A stretch of DNA of 64,000 nucleotides from Selaginella moellendorffii (GCF_000143415.4 NW_003314363.1:124001-188000); one strand, 5' to 3'. Positions 43,842-56,081 are shown, counted from the first letter of the stretch. Translations and numbers: made by a program. The notes: generated from the sequence alone by a model not told the origin.

Positions 43842-44819
43842 TATAAGCGACTAAATTTTCCATTCTACTTTAGTCACTTAACCACACCTCTGACCACTTG
43901 GAGGAGTCTCATTCACAACCTCCATAAGTCCAATCCAGGACTTGGGACTTGCTAGCCCCGAGAATGGCATCCATGCCACTCAACATTTGCACTTGGTCCA
44001 AGTGCTCCACGTGTCCGATCCCCTGACCGACACTCAAAGGTACCACCGACATAGCAGCCCGTTACGCTAAGGCCATGCCCAATCACCTTTGCCACACTGG
44101 TAGTCCAATACCACTTGCATCACCGTCTTGGCTCTCCAAGACTAGGCAAACCATCCGTGAGTGGTCATCTCAGATCCACTCCTTAGCATCCTTAGGATGC
44201 CCACCGACAAGGGGAATAGCCTTCCCCAATATCCCTCTGTCAGTCCCCACTAAGTCCCTTTCTGCCCCTGGCCGTGTTTGCCAACACTGCCACTGGATCG
44301 AGACCCACAGGCCCGACCACTAAGTCCCACGGTCCTCTGGGACTTCCTCACCACACGACTGTGTCCTTGGTCACTACCCTAGAGGACTGCTCCTCTTCCT
44401 TTCCACAGTCTAGGCCTTTGGGACAACATTTCGGAACACCGTGGCCTTACGCGAGCCACCTGGGTACTCTCCTCGCCTTCTGCCCTTGGGTGCTCTAGCC
44501 ATGGGCTTAGAGCGGGTTCCGTTGAGCCACACCAGGTATCCAAGTAGGTAGTGCTACCCACACTTGGACTGGGAGCATCGGCCAGTCGATCTCCCGGGGG
44601 AAACTAGAGCTGGCTCTTGAACACTTCACCAAGCTACCCCGCTTGTCGGTCTGTGTTCACTCTAGTCTTGGACTTCCCAGTGGGCAGCTCATCACCCAAC
44701 ACTGGGTCCGGCCTTCCTGGGCCAAACTGGCCTTTCCTAGCCAAACTGGCTCCACTGCAGTCCTCCCCCTACTATACTTTTGGAGCTCACCAAACCCCCC
44801 AGGGTCTGGGAGACGAACG

Positions 44820-44956
44820 CTTTGGGCTTTCACCCTCTCAGGCTCCGGACTCGGACTCGGACTCGGACTCGGACTCGGACTTGGACTCGGATTCGGACTC
44901 GGACTCGGGCTCGGGCTCGGTCTCGGCCTCGGCCTCGGTCTCGGTCTCGGTTCCGA

Positions 44957-44994
<38 letters not shown>

Positions 44995-45350
44995 CCGGTC
45001 TCGGTCTCAACTTCGGACTCCATCTCGGACTCCATCTCGGACTCCATCTCGGGTCCATCTCGGGTCCATCTCAGACTCCATCTCGGACTCCATCTCGGGT
45101 CCATCTCGGACTCCATCTCGGACTCCATTTCGGGTCCATCTCGGGTCCACCTCGGACTCCATCTCGGACTCCATCTCGGACTCCATCTCGGGTCTATCTC
45201 GGACTCCACTTCGGACTCCAACTCGGGTCCATCTCGGACTCCACTTCGGACTCCAACTCGGGTCCATCTCGGACTCCACTTCGGACTCAAACTCGGGTCC
45301 ATCTCGGACTCCACTTCGGACTCCAACTCGAGTCCATCTCGGACACTCCC
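44820..45350. repeat. CTCGGA/GAGTCC minisatellite in left LARD LTR
   Basis: An array built on CTCGGACT-type hexamers, changing to CTCGGT and then CTCCATCTCGGA / CTCCACTTCGGA units of 12-36 bp. Several reading frames on both strands stay open for hundreds of codons because the units lack stops; these are not genes. Confidence 0.9.
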
Positions 45351-45575
45351 ACGTGTCATGTGTTGGTCCTTTTGGGTCCCTTTTTGGAGCCTCGCCTTTT
45401 GCTCGCTTCGTGCTCGTTCCTCGAGCACTTCATTGGGAGTTCCACTCCTGCTCTTGACTTTTCAAGTCGGAGCTTTTGGTCCAAACGTGTTATGCTCGTT
45501 TGGCTCTCGCTTCGGCCACTACCATGTGGCGCCCTTCCGGCTCCACTTTGGGGCCTAGGGATTTTTTGTCTCACA

Positions 45576-48500
45576 ACTCCACCACCCATAGACGAAGTTC
45601 GATGTCCTCATGGAATGGTGAACCATTTTATAAAGTAACACCCGCATGTGTTACCATTTCTATCCTTGGCGCGTAGCCAATATTTGTCAATGGTGTGACA
45701 TTGAAGGTTCACCATGCCTTTTGCATATCCTTTAAGGAGGGTAGTCTCTCCAACTTAGAGACTGATTGGACCACATATAGTGGTTCTCTCCTTTTATTGG
45801 TTTAGTTCTCGCTAAACCTCTTAGAGACCCTTCTCTAAATCAATCCCACTACTCCTTCTCGAGTAGTCTCAATTTCCATCGATATAACCTTTGCACTTTG
45901 GAACTTTGAATTTTGACTTCTTGGAGTCAATTTCCTAGGTGTCTTCGACACCTTGCCTTGCACCTTTTGTGCAACTCCACTTCCCATCCTAGGAAGTTCT
46001 CTACTCGAGGGCACCATCATCCTCTCTTCTATTTCGTGCCAAAGTTCCAGTTATCATACTTTGTGCTAGGGTTGTTCATGGCCCTATCATTTGGCTACCT
46101 TACCGCTCCCTCCCTTGGAGCTTCCACTTTCGCCAAATCGGAGCATTTCGGAATCCTTCCTTGGAAACACACTTCCTTTCCCGCAACTTGTTAGCGTCCA
46201 ACACATTAATGTTCCTCACCTAACTTTGTCACTTGGATTCCTTCCAAGGGATTCCACGGCCCTATCTTGGCCACTCATCTTTTGCTCCTATCCGTTGATT
46301 GTTGCACCAAGCAACATCGAATCTCTACTTCCCTCCTTGAGGTATTGTTTCGGTTCCATAGCAAAGACTCTTATTTGCCAAGTCCGGAGGATGTTCACCC
46401 CTAGTACGTCTCTTTAGCATCTTCTGCTATGGGCTCTATCCACGGCCCAACTTCGTGACCCTCCCATGGGTCTTTTATAGAGACTACTTTCCTCGGACTC
46501 ACTATGCCATCGCACGGACATAGTTTATTTCCCTTAGGTGCTCTTCCCACTTGGTCATCACGACCAAGCCACACCACCTTAAACAGTTCAATTTCAACAT
46601 TTTGAACCAGGAACTTCATTCCTTAGCCAACCAAGGACCTTGTCCTTATCTGGCCATAAGATCACCTAGTGATCTCACCTTGGCACCTTAACAGAGTTGC
46701 CAAGAGGTACTTGGTCTTCTAGACCTCCAAGTTGTTGACTATAACCCCGGGGGCATCCCCCACACTTGGCGGTGCACCCAAGCCAGCCCTTACGGCCAAG
46801 GGTTCATAGCAACTGAGATTAGGTGTCCCCATCTCACTCACCACGACTTTGGTGCCACTTGCACCAAAGCGTTCAAGTTAGATATGCTGAGCTTTCACAC
46901 TAAGCAATCTAACCGTGCATCACGACTCCGAGGCATCCCTCGCTTGGCGGTGTGCCCAAACCAGTCTCCCCACTGAGAGTCCATGACCACCGAAATATGA
47001 GTGTCCTCATATTCCAAACCATCACCACGCCCTAGTGATTTGGGACTCGAACCCAAGCACTAGAGGGTCGGGACTCGAACCCAACCTCCGTATATGCATC
47101 TACGGACGGCATCACACAAGATGCCTGGCGTGACTCCCCACGCCGGTGCACCACCTTATTTTTAAAGCGCGCTACAGATCACAGCTTAGGAACCTAGTTC
47201 CTCCACACTGCCAAGTCCTCTCACTTGACATGTCTGTGATCATGCATGGACTCCTCCATGCTCGGCCCCATGGTCCACCCTTTTTGAAGTTATCACTTTC
47301 AACTAGGGTATTTGTTCCCCCGACGTGCCAATCTCGCTTGGCAAGTCCTTCGACCACTGTAACATGGTTCCTGCATAAGTGTGAAAGTCCTTGATCATCG
47401 ACTTTCGTTCAAAGCCCTCTCTTTGAACACTCGGGAACTACTTCCCTAACCTTGATAGCCTTGCCTCATGGCAAGCTTCAAGACCACGCTTCTGCTGCGC
47501 CACTCTGATTTCGCGCGTTCCATGAACCATTTACACTTGGCCTTTCTAGGTACTAAACTACCTAGAATCGTCTTTGGGAACCTTGAAGGAACTCTGTCCC
47601 TCAGCTTGCTAAGGCCTCCCTTTTTGCAAGCCTTCCAAATGCCACATAGTCTAACATGGACAATTCCATATTTTAGACTCTCCATGGCATCACGGTTGCT
47701 AGCAGCAACACCCTCGAGCCCCCACTTGATTCTCCACTCCCAGCTGGCATAACCAACCTTAGTTATGCCCTTTGATTCCTACGGTTCGGTTCTATCCCCT
47801 TACTTCTTGCTTTTTGGCTTCACACCTTTCCTTTGGTTATTCTCCTCCAGACAAGGAGGATAGCTTTGCACTTTCTATCATGCTTTAGCAAGTATTCTTA
47901 GGGATGAACCTACCCAATAGCCTAGGGAGTGGTTCCTCAATCCGGGTATGCTCACCTTATAATCCCACACACTGGGATTACATTGTTGCTTATGGGCCTT
48001 TACATGCCCATCACTAGCCTTGCAAAAATTCCATTTTTGGCTTTGTCCAACTCGGGTAGATAGTCCTCTCCTGTCTCCGCAACCTTGGACATTTGGATAG
48101 CACCTTCTATCCATCATTCGCTAGGGACTTAGTCCCTTGGGCTTTATCCATTGCCCTCGCGACATCAAACACCACCTTCTGGTGTTCTAGAGTGTTCGGG
48201 TGTCCCAATGATGGCTTTCTTGACAATGAGTATTTCTTTTTATGACATTGACTTACTATATCGCAACACAAGCAATTTATCCCCTGTAAGGGTATATCCA
48301 ACTTCCCTATGCTATTAAGAAGTCTTGGGTAGCTACCTTCTACTCGTTTAACCAGTTATTTTGCACCTCTTGATTAGTTGCCTCATAGTTGTCAAGTCCT
48401 ACAACTCATTGCTTGGTGCTTTCACACCTCCATCATTATCTGGGTCACTACACTCCAACTGCATGCTCTGCAGCTTAGGCTATGCTATTCCCATTTCCAT

Positions 48501-49629
48501 TGGGATTCCTTTGGCAAGGGTTCTCATGAACCCACCAACATAGCCTCAAGGTATCACACCTTGGCACATTTGGTGTCTCCACACCATCGGCTTCACGAGC
48601 CTACCTCTATGACATTTCCCCTTCGTGTCTAAGTCTTTGCCAAGACCAACACCGCTCTTTCTCATGCCAACCATCCGTTAGCACTGCACCATAGAAGTCA
48701 CACACAACTTTATGTCAAAGTTGTTTTCTTCTGGGAACACCTTTCCCACAACTTTAGCATGGCACATTTTGCCATCGATGAGGTACCCTCTGTTCTCATC
48801 CTTGGATCCTATGATCCCCCCCCATCCTTTGTGGGGTACAACACACCTCAGTCCAAATGCTTCCATTAGTCCTTTTATGACCATCCGTTAACTCTACTTG
48901 AGTCATCCAGCAGTTTTTGACTTGGTTAATCCACAGACCCGTAAGGTCCTACTTGTGAGGCACTAGCTCACTGGAATACACTTCTTGCATTCCTGTCCTA
49001 CTCAAAAGGACTATTTTCACAAGTGTTACTCCGACACTTGATTTTGTTCTCTGGGGCCAACCTTTGCCCCTTAGGACTACTTGTCCATGTGATGAGAACA
49101 CCAACTCATCCACTTAATACACCCCCAACTCCTTGGGTTGTTCCAGCATTTATTAGAGGTAGCCCCGGCTACCTTTTCAAGGACTTGAGTCCTCTTCCGT
49201 ATTTGACCTCCCACGGTCATTACTTCTGGTCTCACATTCATGAGCACCAACCTCAACTATATGAGGAAAATCTTGTGACTCCTTTATTGCTTTGGAGTCT
49301 TTATCTTTCCCGTGATCCCAACTGTAGTTGTTTACCACAACTACATTAGCCAGTTTGATAAGTCAAATGCTCATCTGGATCACATCCTCAACTCTTTGAG
49401 GAAAACCATATACTGTTCCCAAGATCCCAAAGTCGTTCCATTATTGGCCCTTTTCTATCCATCACCTCGTCTACAAGTTCACACATGAACTGTAATGGAG
49501 AGCCATGTCTTCCCGACTTGCTACTCCTCAAGGATAGGCCCACTCCTCGGACCTTCCGATGCCAACACTAGTGGTGATGTACTTGAGCACCAATAAAAGT
49601 CGGACTAAGGAACAGCTCCGATACCAAAT
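45576..49629 (-). mobile_element. Interior of the non-autonomous element
   Basis: About 4 kb with only short ORFs. Segments at 46,740-46,860 and 46,930-47,160 resemble the chromovirus interior at 32,880-33,140 (shared GGGGGCATCC, CTTGGCGGTG, GGACTCGAACCCAACCTCCG, and the closing GTTCCCTACGC/GACTCCCCACGC block). A minus-strand ORF at 48,884-48,678 is unrecognised. No intact coding capacity is supported. Confidence 0.65.
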
Positions 49630-50619
49630 TGTAAGCGACTAAATTTTCCATTCTACTTTAGTCACTTAACCACACCTCTGACCACTTGGAGGAGTCTCAT
49701 TCACAACCTCCATAAGTCCAATCTAGGACTTGGGACTTGCTAGCCCCGAGAATGGCATCCATGCCACTCAACATTTGCACTTGGTCCAAGTGCTCCACGT
49801 GTCCGATCCCCTGACCGACACTCAAAGGTACCACCGACATAGCAGCTCGTTACGCTAAGGCCATGCCCAATCACCTTTGCCACACTGGTAGTCCAATACC
49901 ACTTGCATCACCGTCTTGGCTCTCCAAGACTAGGCAAACCATCCGTGAGTGGTCATCTCAGATCCACTCCTTAGCATCCTTAGGATGCCCACCGACAAGG
50001 GGAATAGCCTTCCCCAATATCCCTCTGTCAGTCCCCACTAAGTCCCTTTCTGCCCCTGGCCGTGTTTGCCAACACTGCCACTGGATCGAGACCCACAGGC
50101 CCGACCACTAAGTCCCACGGTCCTCTGGGACTTCCTCACCACACGACTGTGTCCTTGGTCACTACCCCAGAGGACTGCTCCTCTTCCTTTCCACAGTCTA
50201 GGCCTTTGGGACAACATTTCGGAACACCGTGGCCTTACGCGAGCCACCTGGGTACTCTCCTCGCCTTCTGCCCTTGGGTGCTCTAGCCATGGGCTTAGAG
50301 CAGGTTCCGTTGAGCCACACCAGGTATCCAAGTAGGTAGTGCCACCCACACTTGGACTGGGAGCATCGGCCAGTCGATCTCCCGGGGGAAACTAGAGCCG
50401 GCTCTTGAACACTTCACCAAGCTACCCCGCTTGTCGGTCTGTGTTCACTCTAGTCTTGGACTTCCCAGTGGGCAGCTCATCACCCAACACTGGGTCCGGC
50501 CTTCCTGGGCCAAACTGGCCTTTCCTGGCCAAACTGGCTCCACTGCAGTCCTCCCCCTACTATACTTTTGGAGCTCACCAAACCCCCCAGGGTCTGGGAG
50601 ACGAACGCTTTGGGCTTTC

Positions 50620-50756
50620 ACCCTCTCAGGCTCCGGACTCGGACTCGGACTCGGACTCGGACTCGGACTCGGACTCGGACTTGGACTCGGATTCGGACTC
50701 GGACTCAGGCTCGGGCTCGGTCTCGGCCTCGGCCTCGATCTCGGTCTCGGTTCCGA

Positions 50757-50794
<38 letters not shown>

Positions 50795-51125
50795 CCGGTC
50801 TCGGTCTCAACTTCGGACTCCATCTCGGACTCCATCTCGGACTCCATCTCGGACTCCATCTCGGGTCCATCTCGGGTCCATCTCGGACTCCATCTCGGAC
50901 TCCATCTCGGGTCCATCTCGGAGTCCATCTCGGACTCCATTTCGGGTCCATCTCGGGTCCACCTCGGACTCCATCTCGGACTCCATCTCGGACTCCATCT
51001 CGGGTCCATCTCGGACTCCACTTCGGACTCCAACTCGGGTCCATCTCGGACTCCACTTCGGACTCCAACTCGGGTCCATCTCGGACTCCACTTCGGACTC
51101 CAACTCGAGTCCATCTCGGACACTC
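50620..51125. repeat. CTCGGA/GAGTCC minisatellite in right LARD LTR
   Basis: Counterpart of 44,820-45,350, with two extra CTCGGA units in the first part and fewer 36-bp units later. The copy-number difference explains most of the LTR length difference. Confidence 0.9.
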
Positions 51126-51400
51126 CCACGTGTCATGTGTTGGTCCTTTTGGGTCCCTTTTTGGAGCCTCACCTTTTGCTCGCTTCGTGCTCGTTCCTCG
51201 AGCACTTCGTTGGGAGTTCCACTCCCGCTCTTGACTTTTCAAGTCGGAGCTTTTGGTCCAAACGTGTTACACTCGTTTGGCTCTCGCTTCGGCCACTACC
51301 ATGTGGCGCCCTTCCGGCTCCACTTTGGGGCCTAGGGATTTTTTGTCTCACACAATCACTCTTCAACTTGCCTTCACAAGAACCAAAGGGTGCTGTGGGG

Positions 51401-51936
51401 GGTTCCAAATGTATAGTAAGGATAGTGGGTAGGTTGAGCAAGGCTGACCAACTTGAGGCATAGTCTAGCTCCCGCTTGCATGGCTGTCCTTATTTTGCGT
51501 CTGCCTTGGGTCTAAGCCCAAGTTCCATTCCATGCTAGCTAGTGGAGTACCCATATCCTTGCGTTAGGCCACCGGTATGTTAAAATAGTGCCAGACTCCG
51601 TTTGGCTCTGTTTTGCATACTGGTCCTGGCATTGGGATGTTGTTGCTCCAAAATTGTTCCAAATCGCTTCAGGCTCCTGTCCCTTCGCTCTTTGGGCTGT
51701 ATGCTTGATGGTCCAATTTCGTCACTCCTTGGCTCCATGCTTGGGAGTTTGGCACCATTCCTTCGTTCAGTGGCCCAAGGCCCTGAACCTCGGGTTCCAC
51801 ACCATTGTCCTATGGACATGTGGCATTTGACATGTGGTATATGACATGTGGCACATGGAAGGTTTAGGTTCCGCTTCGTGGTATTATCCTATGGTAAATC
51901 ACCATAGGATAAAAGGTAAAAACGATATGCATTACA
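51401..51936 (+). repeat. 5'-truncated LTR copy starting at the G tract
   Basis: Starts GGTTCCAAATGTATAG directly after GGTGCTGTGGGG and ends GCATTACA, followed by TGGTATTAGAG. It is a same-length, near-identical copy of 42,387-42,922, including the 27-bp palindrome (51,885-51,911). The first half of the LTR is missing. Confidence 0.7.
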
Positions 51937-54491
51937 TTTGGTATTAGAGAATATGTCTCAACAAATACTATTCAATGAGATTGGGCAATTAGTCTCATTG
52001 CATATGCAGAGATGAAAATGATAATCCAAGTGGGTATACGTTTGGGTGCAAAGACTTCGCAATTATTCCTTAAGTATGGATTTGGTTACCTTTTTGTACT
52101 ATAATAATGTGAGCTTGCTCTTGGGCTCATAAGATAGAAACATTAACTCTTCTTTTCATAAAACTAGCATAGTCTACGACTAAATCACTTTTCAAGGAAA
52201 AGCTAAAGCTCAAAACCCTAAAAAAATAATCTCATCTAGAACACAACTAACTCAAACTTGCCGCTCAATTCATTTGAACGTCAACATAGTTGCTAACTAG
52301 CAAATGTGCAAATACTAATAACACAAAGCCACAACCAAATCATCAACACTATCTCTATTAAGACTAATGAAACTCAATATCAATTTTAAGGATAAACATC
52401 TCATCTCACTTGAATCTCAATATCAATAATATCAATGACAAGGCATCACTTCAATACTATCAACACCATAATAAAGCTAAAAGAAAGCAAGAGTGAATCA
52501 CCACTCAAAACTCTTTAACAACCAAACTAACCAAAGTTGAAGATATTATATTTAGTATCTGAGATCAATCCTTCAACAATACTCAGGTACATATAACACA
52601 TCATCAAGGAGTGATTCACCACATCCAAGACTTAATGAAATCCAACACCATAAATGAAACACAACCAAATGATATCAACAGAGGTAGAATTAACATACGA
52701 ATATGGAAAACCTATGTAAGTCTAATGACACGATCCTCCGCAACACATCCGGTAAAGCAAGTCTATCACTGCTAAATCTTCATTGAGTGAAGCAAGTGTC
52801 AACAGTCCTCAATGAAGCCTACAAGAAATCACTAGTTGCAAAGTAACCAACAATCAGTCTTCAACTTGCCTTCACAAGAACCAAACACCAAACTCGTGCC
52901 ATCAAGTCATATACTTGTCCAATATGAACGTAATACCCTAGATACAAGATAAAGGTTCATGGATAAACACGAATTAAATGACCACTCGAATCCAACTCAA
53001 CCGCAATAAGCTCACCAATGCATTTAGCTAACAGCTCTGAGCATACCTTGAAGAAGTTAGCTATGTATGATCAACACTCAGTTGAAACCAAAGTGAAGAT
53101 CATGAGATAAACTCATATTAGTACACAACCTCCTCATAGACAAAGCTATAGTATAGGTACTAACATCTCAAACTCACACAACTAAATTGGACCTCACCAT
53201 CCTCAATCAAGGGCTACTAAAACTAAGTCAAAATTAGTAAGAGCTCACTACTCTCATAGAGTCTTAACGAAATGCAAAATGCAACCTACCACCGAGCATA
53301 ACACTATAGAAGAAAGGCACAAGGGTTACCTTTCTTAGAAAAGTGCAACATATAAGACAATCATTTTCAATATGCACCAAGATAGGGACTTTTGATTGCA
53401 TACCATGAACATGAGCAATGAGTCACACTTTGTTGCAAATTATCTCTTCAAGAGAAAATGATTTACATGTTTGATCCTTCATCCCTGACAACTTTCTTTT
53501 CGGCCTCATCTTTGACTAAACCTCAAACTTGCTTTCACACTGTCTTCAGTCTAATCCAAGAAAAGTTTATGAGAGAGTACGGCAATGACTATTTGAATCA
53601 ATAGACTAATCCCTTTAGTCTTGATTGATCCACTTATAATCATGCCTAGGAAAGATCCATTAGTGCTGTGCTAAACAACTATAGACCAGCCTATTTGCCA
53701 CTCATAACAAACTCAGAGAAGGTTTACCTTCACCCACGATGTATGGAACAATTCATGGAACTAATGGAACAACTCATAGAACCACCGATAGGTTAATATT
53801 AGTCCTGCCAACTCAAAGTGTAACCTTAAGTTGCTAATGTGCCTCACTCACAAGCCCAAGCATAAACTCGTGCAAACAAATATTGGAATGTTTGAATCTT
53901 TATTGGATTTGAGTTGGAATATATTGATTATTGATGATTCTTTTTGTACTTGTTATGAAGTGAGTTACGTCTTGTTATAGATAGATTCATGGAGGATTAT
54001 TTAGTGATCACTTGTTGAGCATAGCTCCATTGTGCTTGGCTTTTGGATTGATGCAGATATACTCTCTATTAGGTTTGCATTATAAAGTTTAGTTTATTAA
54101 TGTGTTGAGAAAGATATTGTGGGTTATACCATGATTTCTTCTTTAGCATTGAAGTTGGTTCATGCGAAACTTGTGATCATTACTTAAGTCTAAGATGTTG
54201 AAGTTAGTGTTTGCATCTAGCAATCATTGGTGATGATTGACTATCATCTAAGATAGTTGATTATCTTTGTCAAAGGTTTTGTTTGATTATTATTTGTATG
54301 GAAAGATTTGCTATTCTTCGAGATGGTGGATTCCTTTTTCGACAATGATTATGCATATCTTTTGATAGGATGATTAATGATCTTCTATGATAGTTAGTTG
54401 TTTTTTTTTTATAGCTTATAGCTTTTCGCATTACCACATGTTATTTGTGGTTTACTCTGGATTGGTCTCTTGGATTTGAGACATTAATAGG
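51937..54491 (+). mobile_element. Second copy of the non-coding internal domain
   Basis: 51,937-52,855 repeats 42,923-43,841 without indels; it then continues uninterrupted through the site at which the other copy was hit. The + strand is A/C-rich to about 53,850 and then turns T/G-rich. No ORF over 100 codons or RT motif was seen, consistent with a non-autonomous element. Confidence 0.6.
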
Positions 54492-55059
54492 AGGGGGGGG
54501 GGGGGGGGGGGGGTTCCAAATGTATAGTAGGGATAATAGGTAGGTCGGGCATGATCGACCAACCTGAGGCATAGTCTAGCTCTTGCTTACGTGGCTGTTT
54601 TTGTTCTACGTCTAGCTTGGGTTTAAGCCCAAGTTCCATTCCATGCTAGCTAGTGGAATACCCATATCCTTGCGTTAGGCCACCGATATGCTGAAATAGC
54701 ACCAGACTCCATTTGACTTCGTTTTACGTGCTGGTCCTGGCATTGGGATGTTGGTTGCTCCAGGATTGTTCCAAGTCACTCTGGGCTCCTATCCCTTCGC
54801 TCTGTGGGTTGTATGCTCGAGAGTTGCTCCATGGTCCGATTCCATCACTCCTTGGCTCCATGCTTGGGAGTTTGGCACCATTCCTTCGTTCAGTGGCCCA
54901 AGGCCTTGAACATCGGGTTCCACACCACTGTCCTATGGACACGTGGAATGTGACACATGGCATATGATATGTGGCACATGAAAGGTTTAGGTTCTGCTTC
55001 GTAGTGTTATCCTATAGTAAATTACCATAGGATAAAGGGTAAAAACCACATACGGTACA
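54492..55059 (+). repeat. Third, more divergent LTR copy starting at a 21-G tract
   Basis: Begins with 21 consecutive G (54,493-54,513), then TTCCAAATGTATAGTAGGG, and ends GGTACA before TGGTATCGGAGC (a perfect-looking plant PBS core at about 55,062). The inverted repeat at 55,008-55,034 has one mismatch. Again the first LTR half is absent. Confidence 0.7.
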
Positions 55060-55565
55060 TGTGGTATCGGAGCAAATGGCACAGGCTCAATTCCTATTGA
55101 TTAATGGTTACTTAAAAATATAATATCCCCTTGAGCAAGGTATATTCCTACCCCTAAATTTGAAATCATACATATTAGGCATTCATGCATATGTCCTTCC
55201 TCTTGTGTAGAGTATCCACGGACGAAGGTATCCACCATGGGACTACGGTACGAGTGGATGACTAGTTACCTCATATGAAATAGCTGATCTACACAATGGA
55301 AGGATTGGTAAATTTAATGTGGAAATGGAGGTGTTAGTTCCTCTTGGCTCAGTAAGGGTTATTAGTCAATAGTCAATAAGGACATTGATATCTTTGAAAG
55401 GGGGGTGAGTGTAGTGCATGTGATCATGGGATGAGATTTGAATATAATGTCACCATGGATCCTTAGAACCTTGGGGGATAAATGGGGATAAAATAGCCAC
55501 TAAGGGCTCTCTCATCAAACAATTAAGAGTTTTCTAGTTGGTGTAAAGGGAGAGAGATATGGTTC
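55060..55565. other. Retroelement-derived sequence without genes
   Basis: Follows the PBS of the preceding LTR copy. The stretch at about 55,208-55,280 (AAGGTATCCACCATGGGACT, GTGGATGACTAGTTACCTCA) matches 41,720-41,780 of the older Gypsy element, just before its LTR. No coding signal. Confidence 0.5.
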
Positions 55566-56081
55566 CAATATTTAGTATTTCCAATATTAAATATAGAATG
55601 TCCCTAGATTGCGAATTTGGACATGAAACGAACACTATTGTGTTCAGGCTGACCTTTACATTCCGTAAATATGCCAAATGAGCGAATCTAGACACTTCCC
55701 ATAAATAGCATTTGGGACCAAAATGAGACTAACACAAAGGGCGTGATAACAAGGGTGTTTGGCAGACACAGTAAGCTATCATCTAACAATATTGAGGGAC
55801 TAATCTCAATAGAGGGTTTTTGCCAAGCCAGTGCAAGACAAAGCAAAAAAGAATTAACAAGCCGAGGCAAGTATACTTGGCTAAATACACACTTAGGATT
55901 CCTTCCTTATGCTCATCCGGCCAAGTACAGATGCTAAGTCCAGTTTACTAACACTTGGACAAGAGGGGCTAATAAAGGGAACCAGCAGTATCGACCTTCT
56001 GCCATCATGGCAGTAAGGAAAGAGTGTTCGTAAGGACTAGCCGACAAATATCTTTTAATACCCGAAGTCACATTTGCGACA
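55566..56081 (-). repeat. Inverted partial LTR (first half)
   Basis: Reverse complement of 29,978-30,480, from TGTCGCAAATGTGAC (ending at 56,081) to the AGGGACATTCCATATTTAG-like block. It stops before the G tract. Confidence 0.75.

Larger units (their letters stand above)
43842..51352 (-). mobile_element. Large non-autonomous LTR retrotransposon (LARD-like), nested
   Basis: A 7,511-bp element flanked by the 5-bp duplication CAATC (43837-43841 and 51353-51357). LTRs are 43842-45575 (1,734 bp) and 49630-51352 (1,723 bp) and nearly identical. The PBS (complement of TCCGATACCAAAT) lies at about 49,616-49,629, so the element reads on the minus strand. The polypurine tract complement CTCCACCACCCATAG follows the left LTR at 45,576. 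The ~4.05-kb interior has no RT, integrase or protease motif in any frame. The left LTR starts TA instead of TG. It probably depends on enzymes from a relative such as the chromovirus above. Confidence 0.82.

Noticed and set aside
44617-45640. Long overlapping ORFs in several frames (Ser-Asp, Arg-Thr, Gly-Leu repeats; also at 50,405-51,463)
   Set aside because: They are translations of the CTCGGA minisatellite in LTRs, open in most frames on both strands because the unit lacks stop codons.
31710-51352. CRISPR-like array in the regularly repeated LTR segments
   Set aside because: Repeats are contiguous minisatellite units without unique spacers, in a eukaryotic genome.
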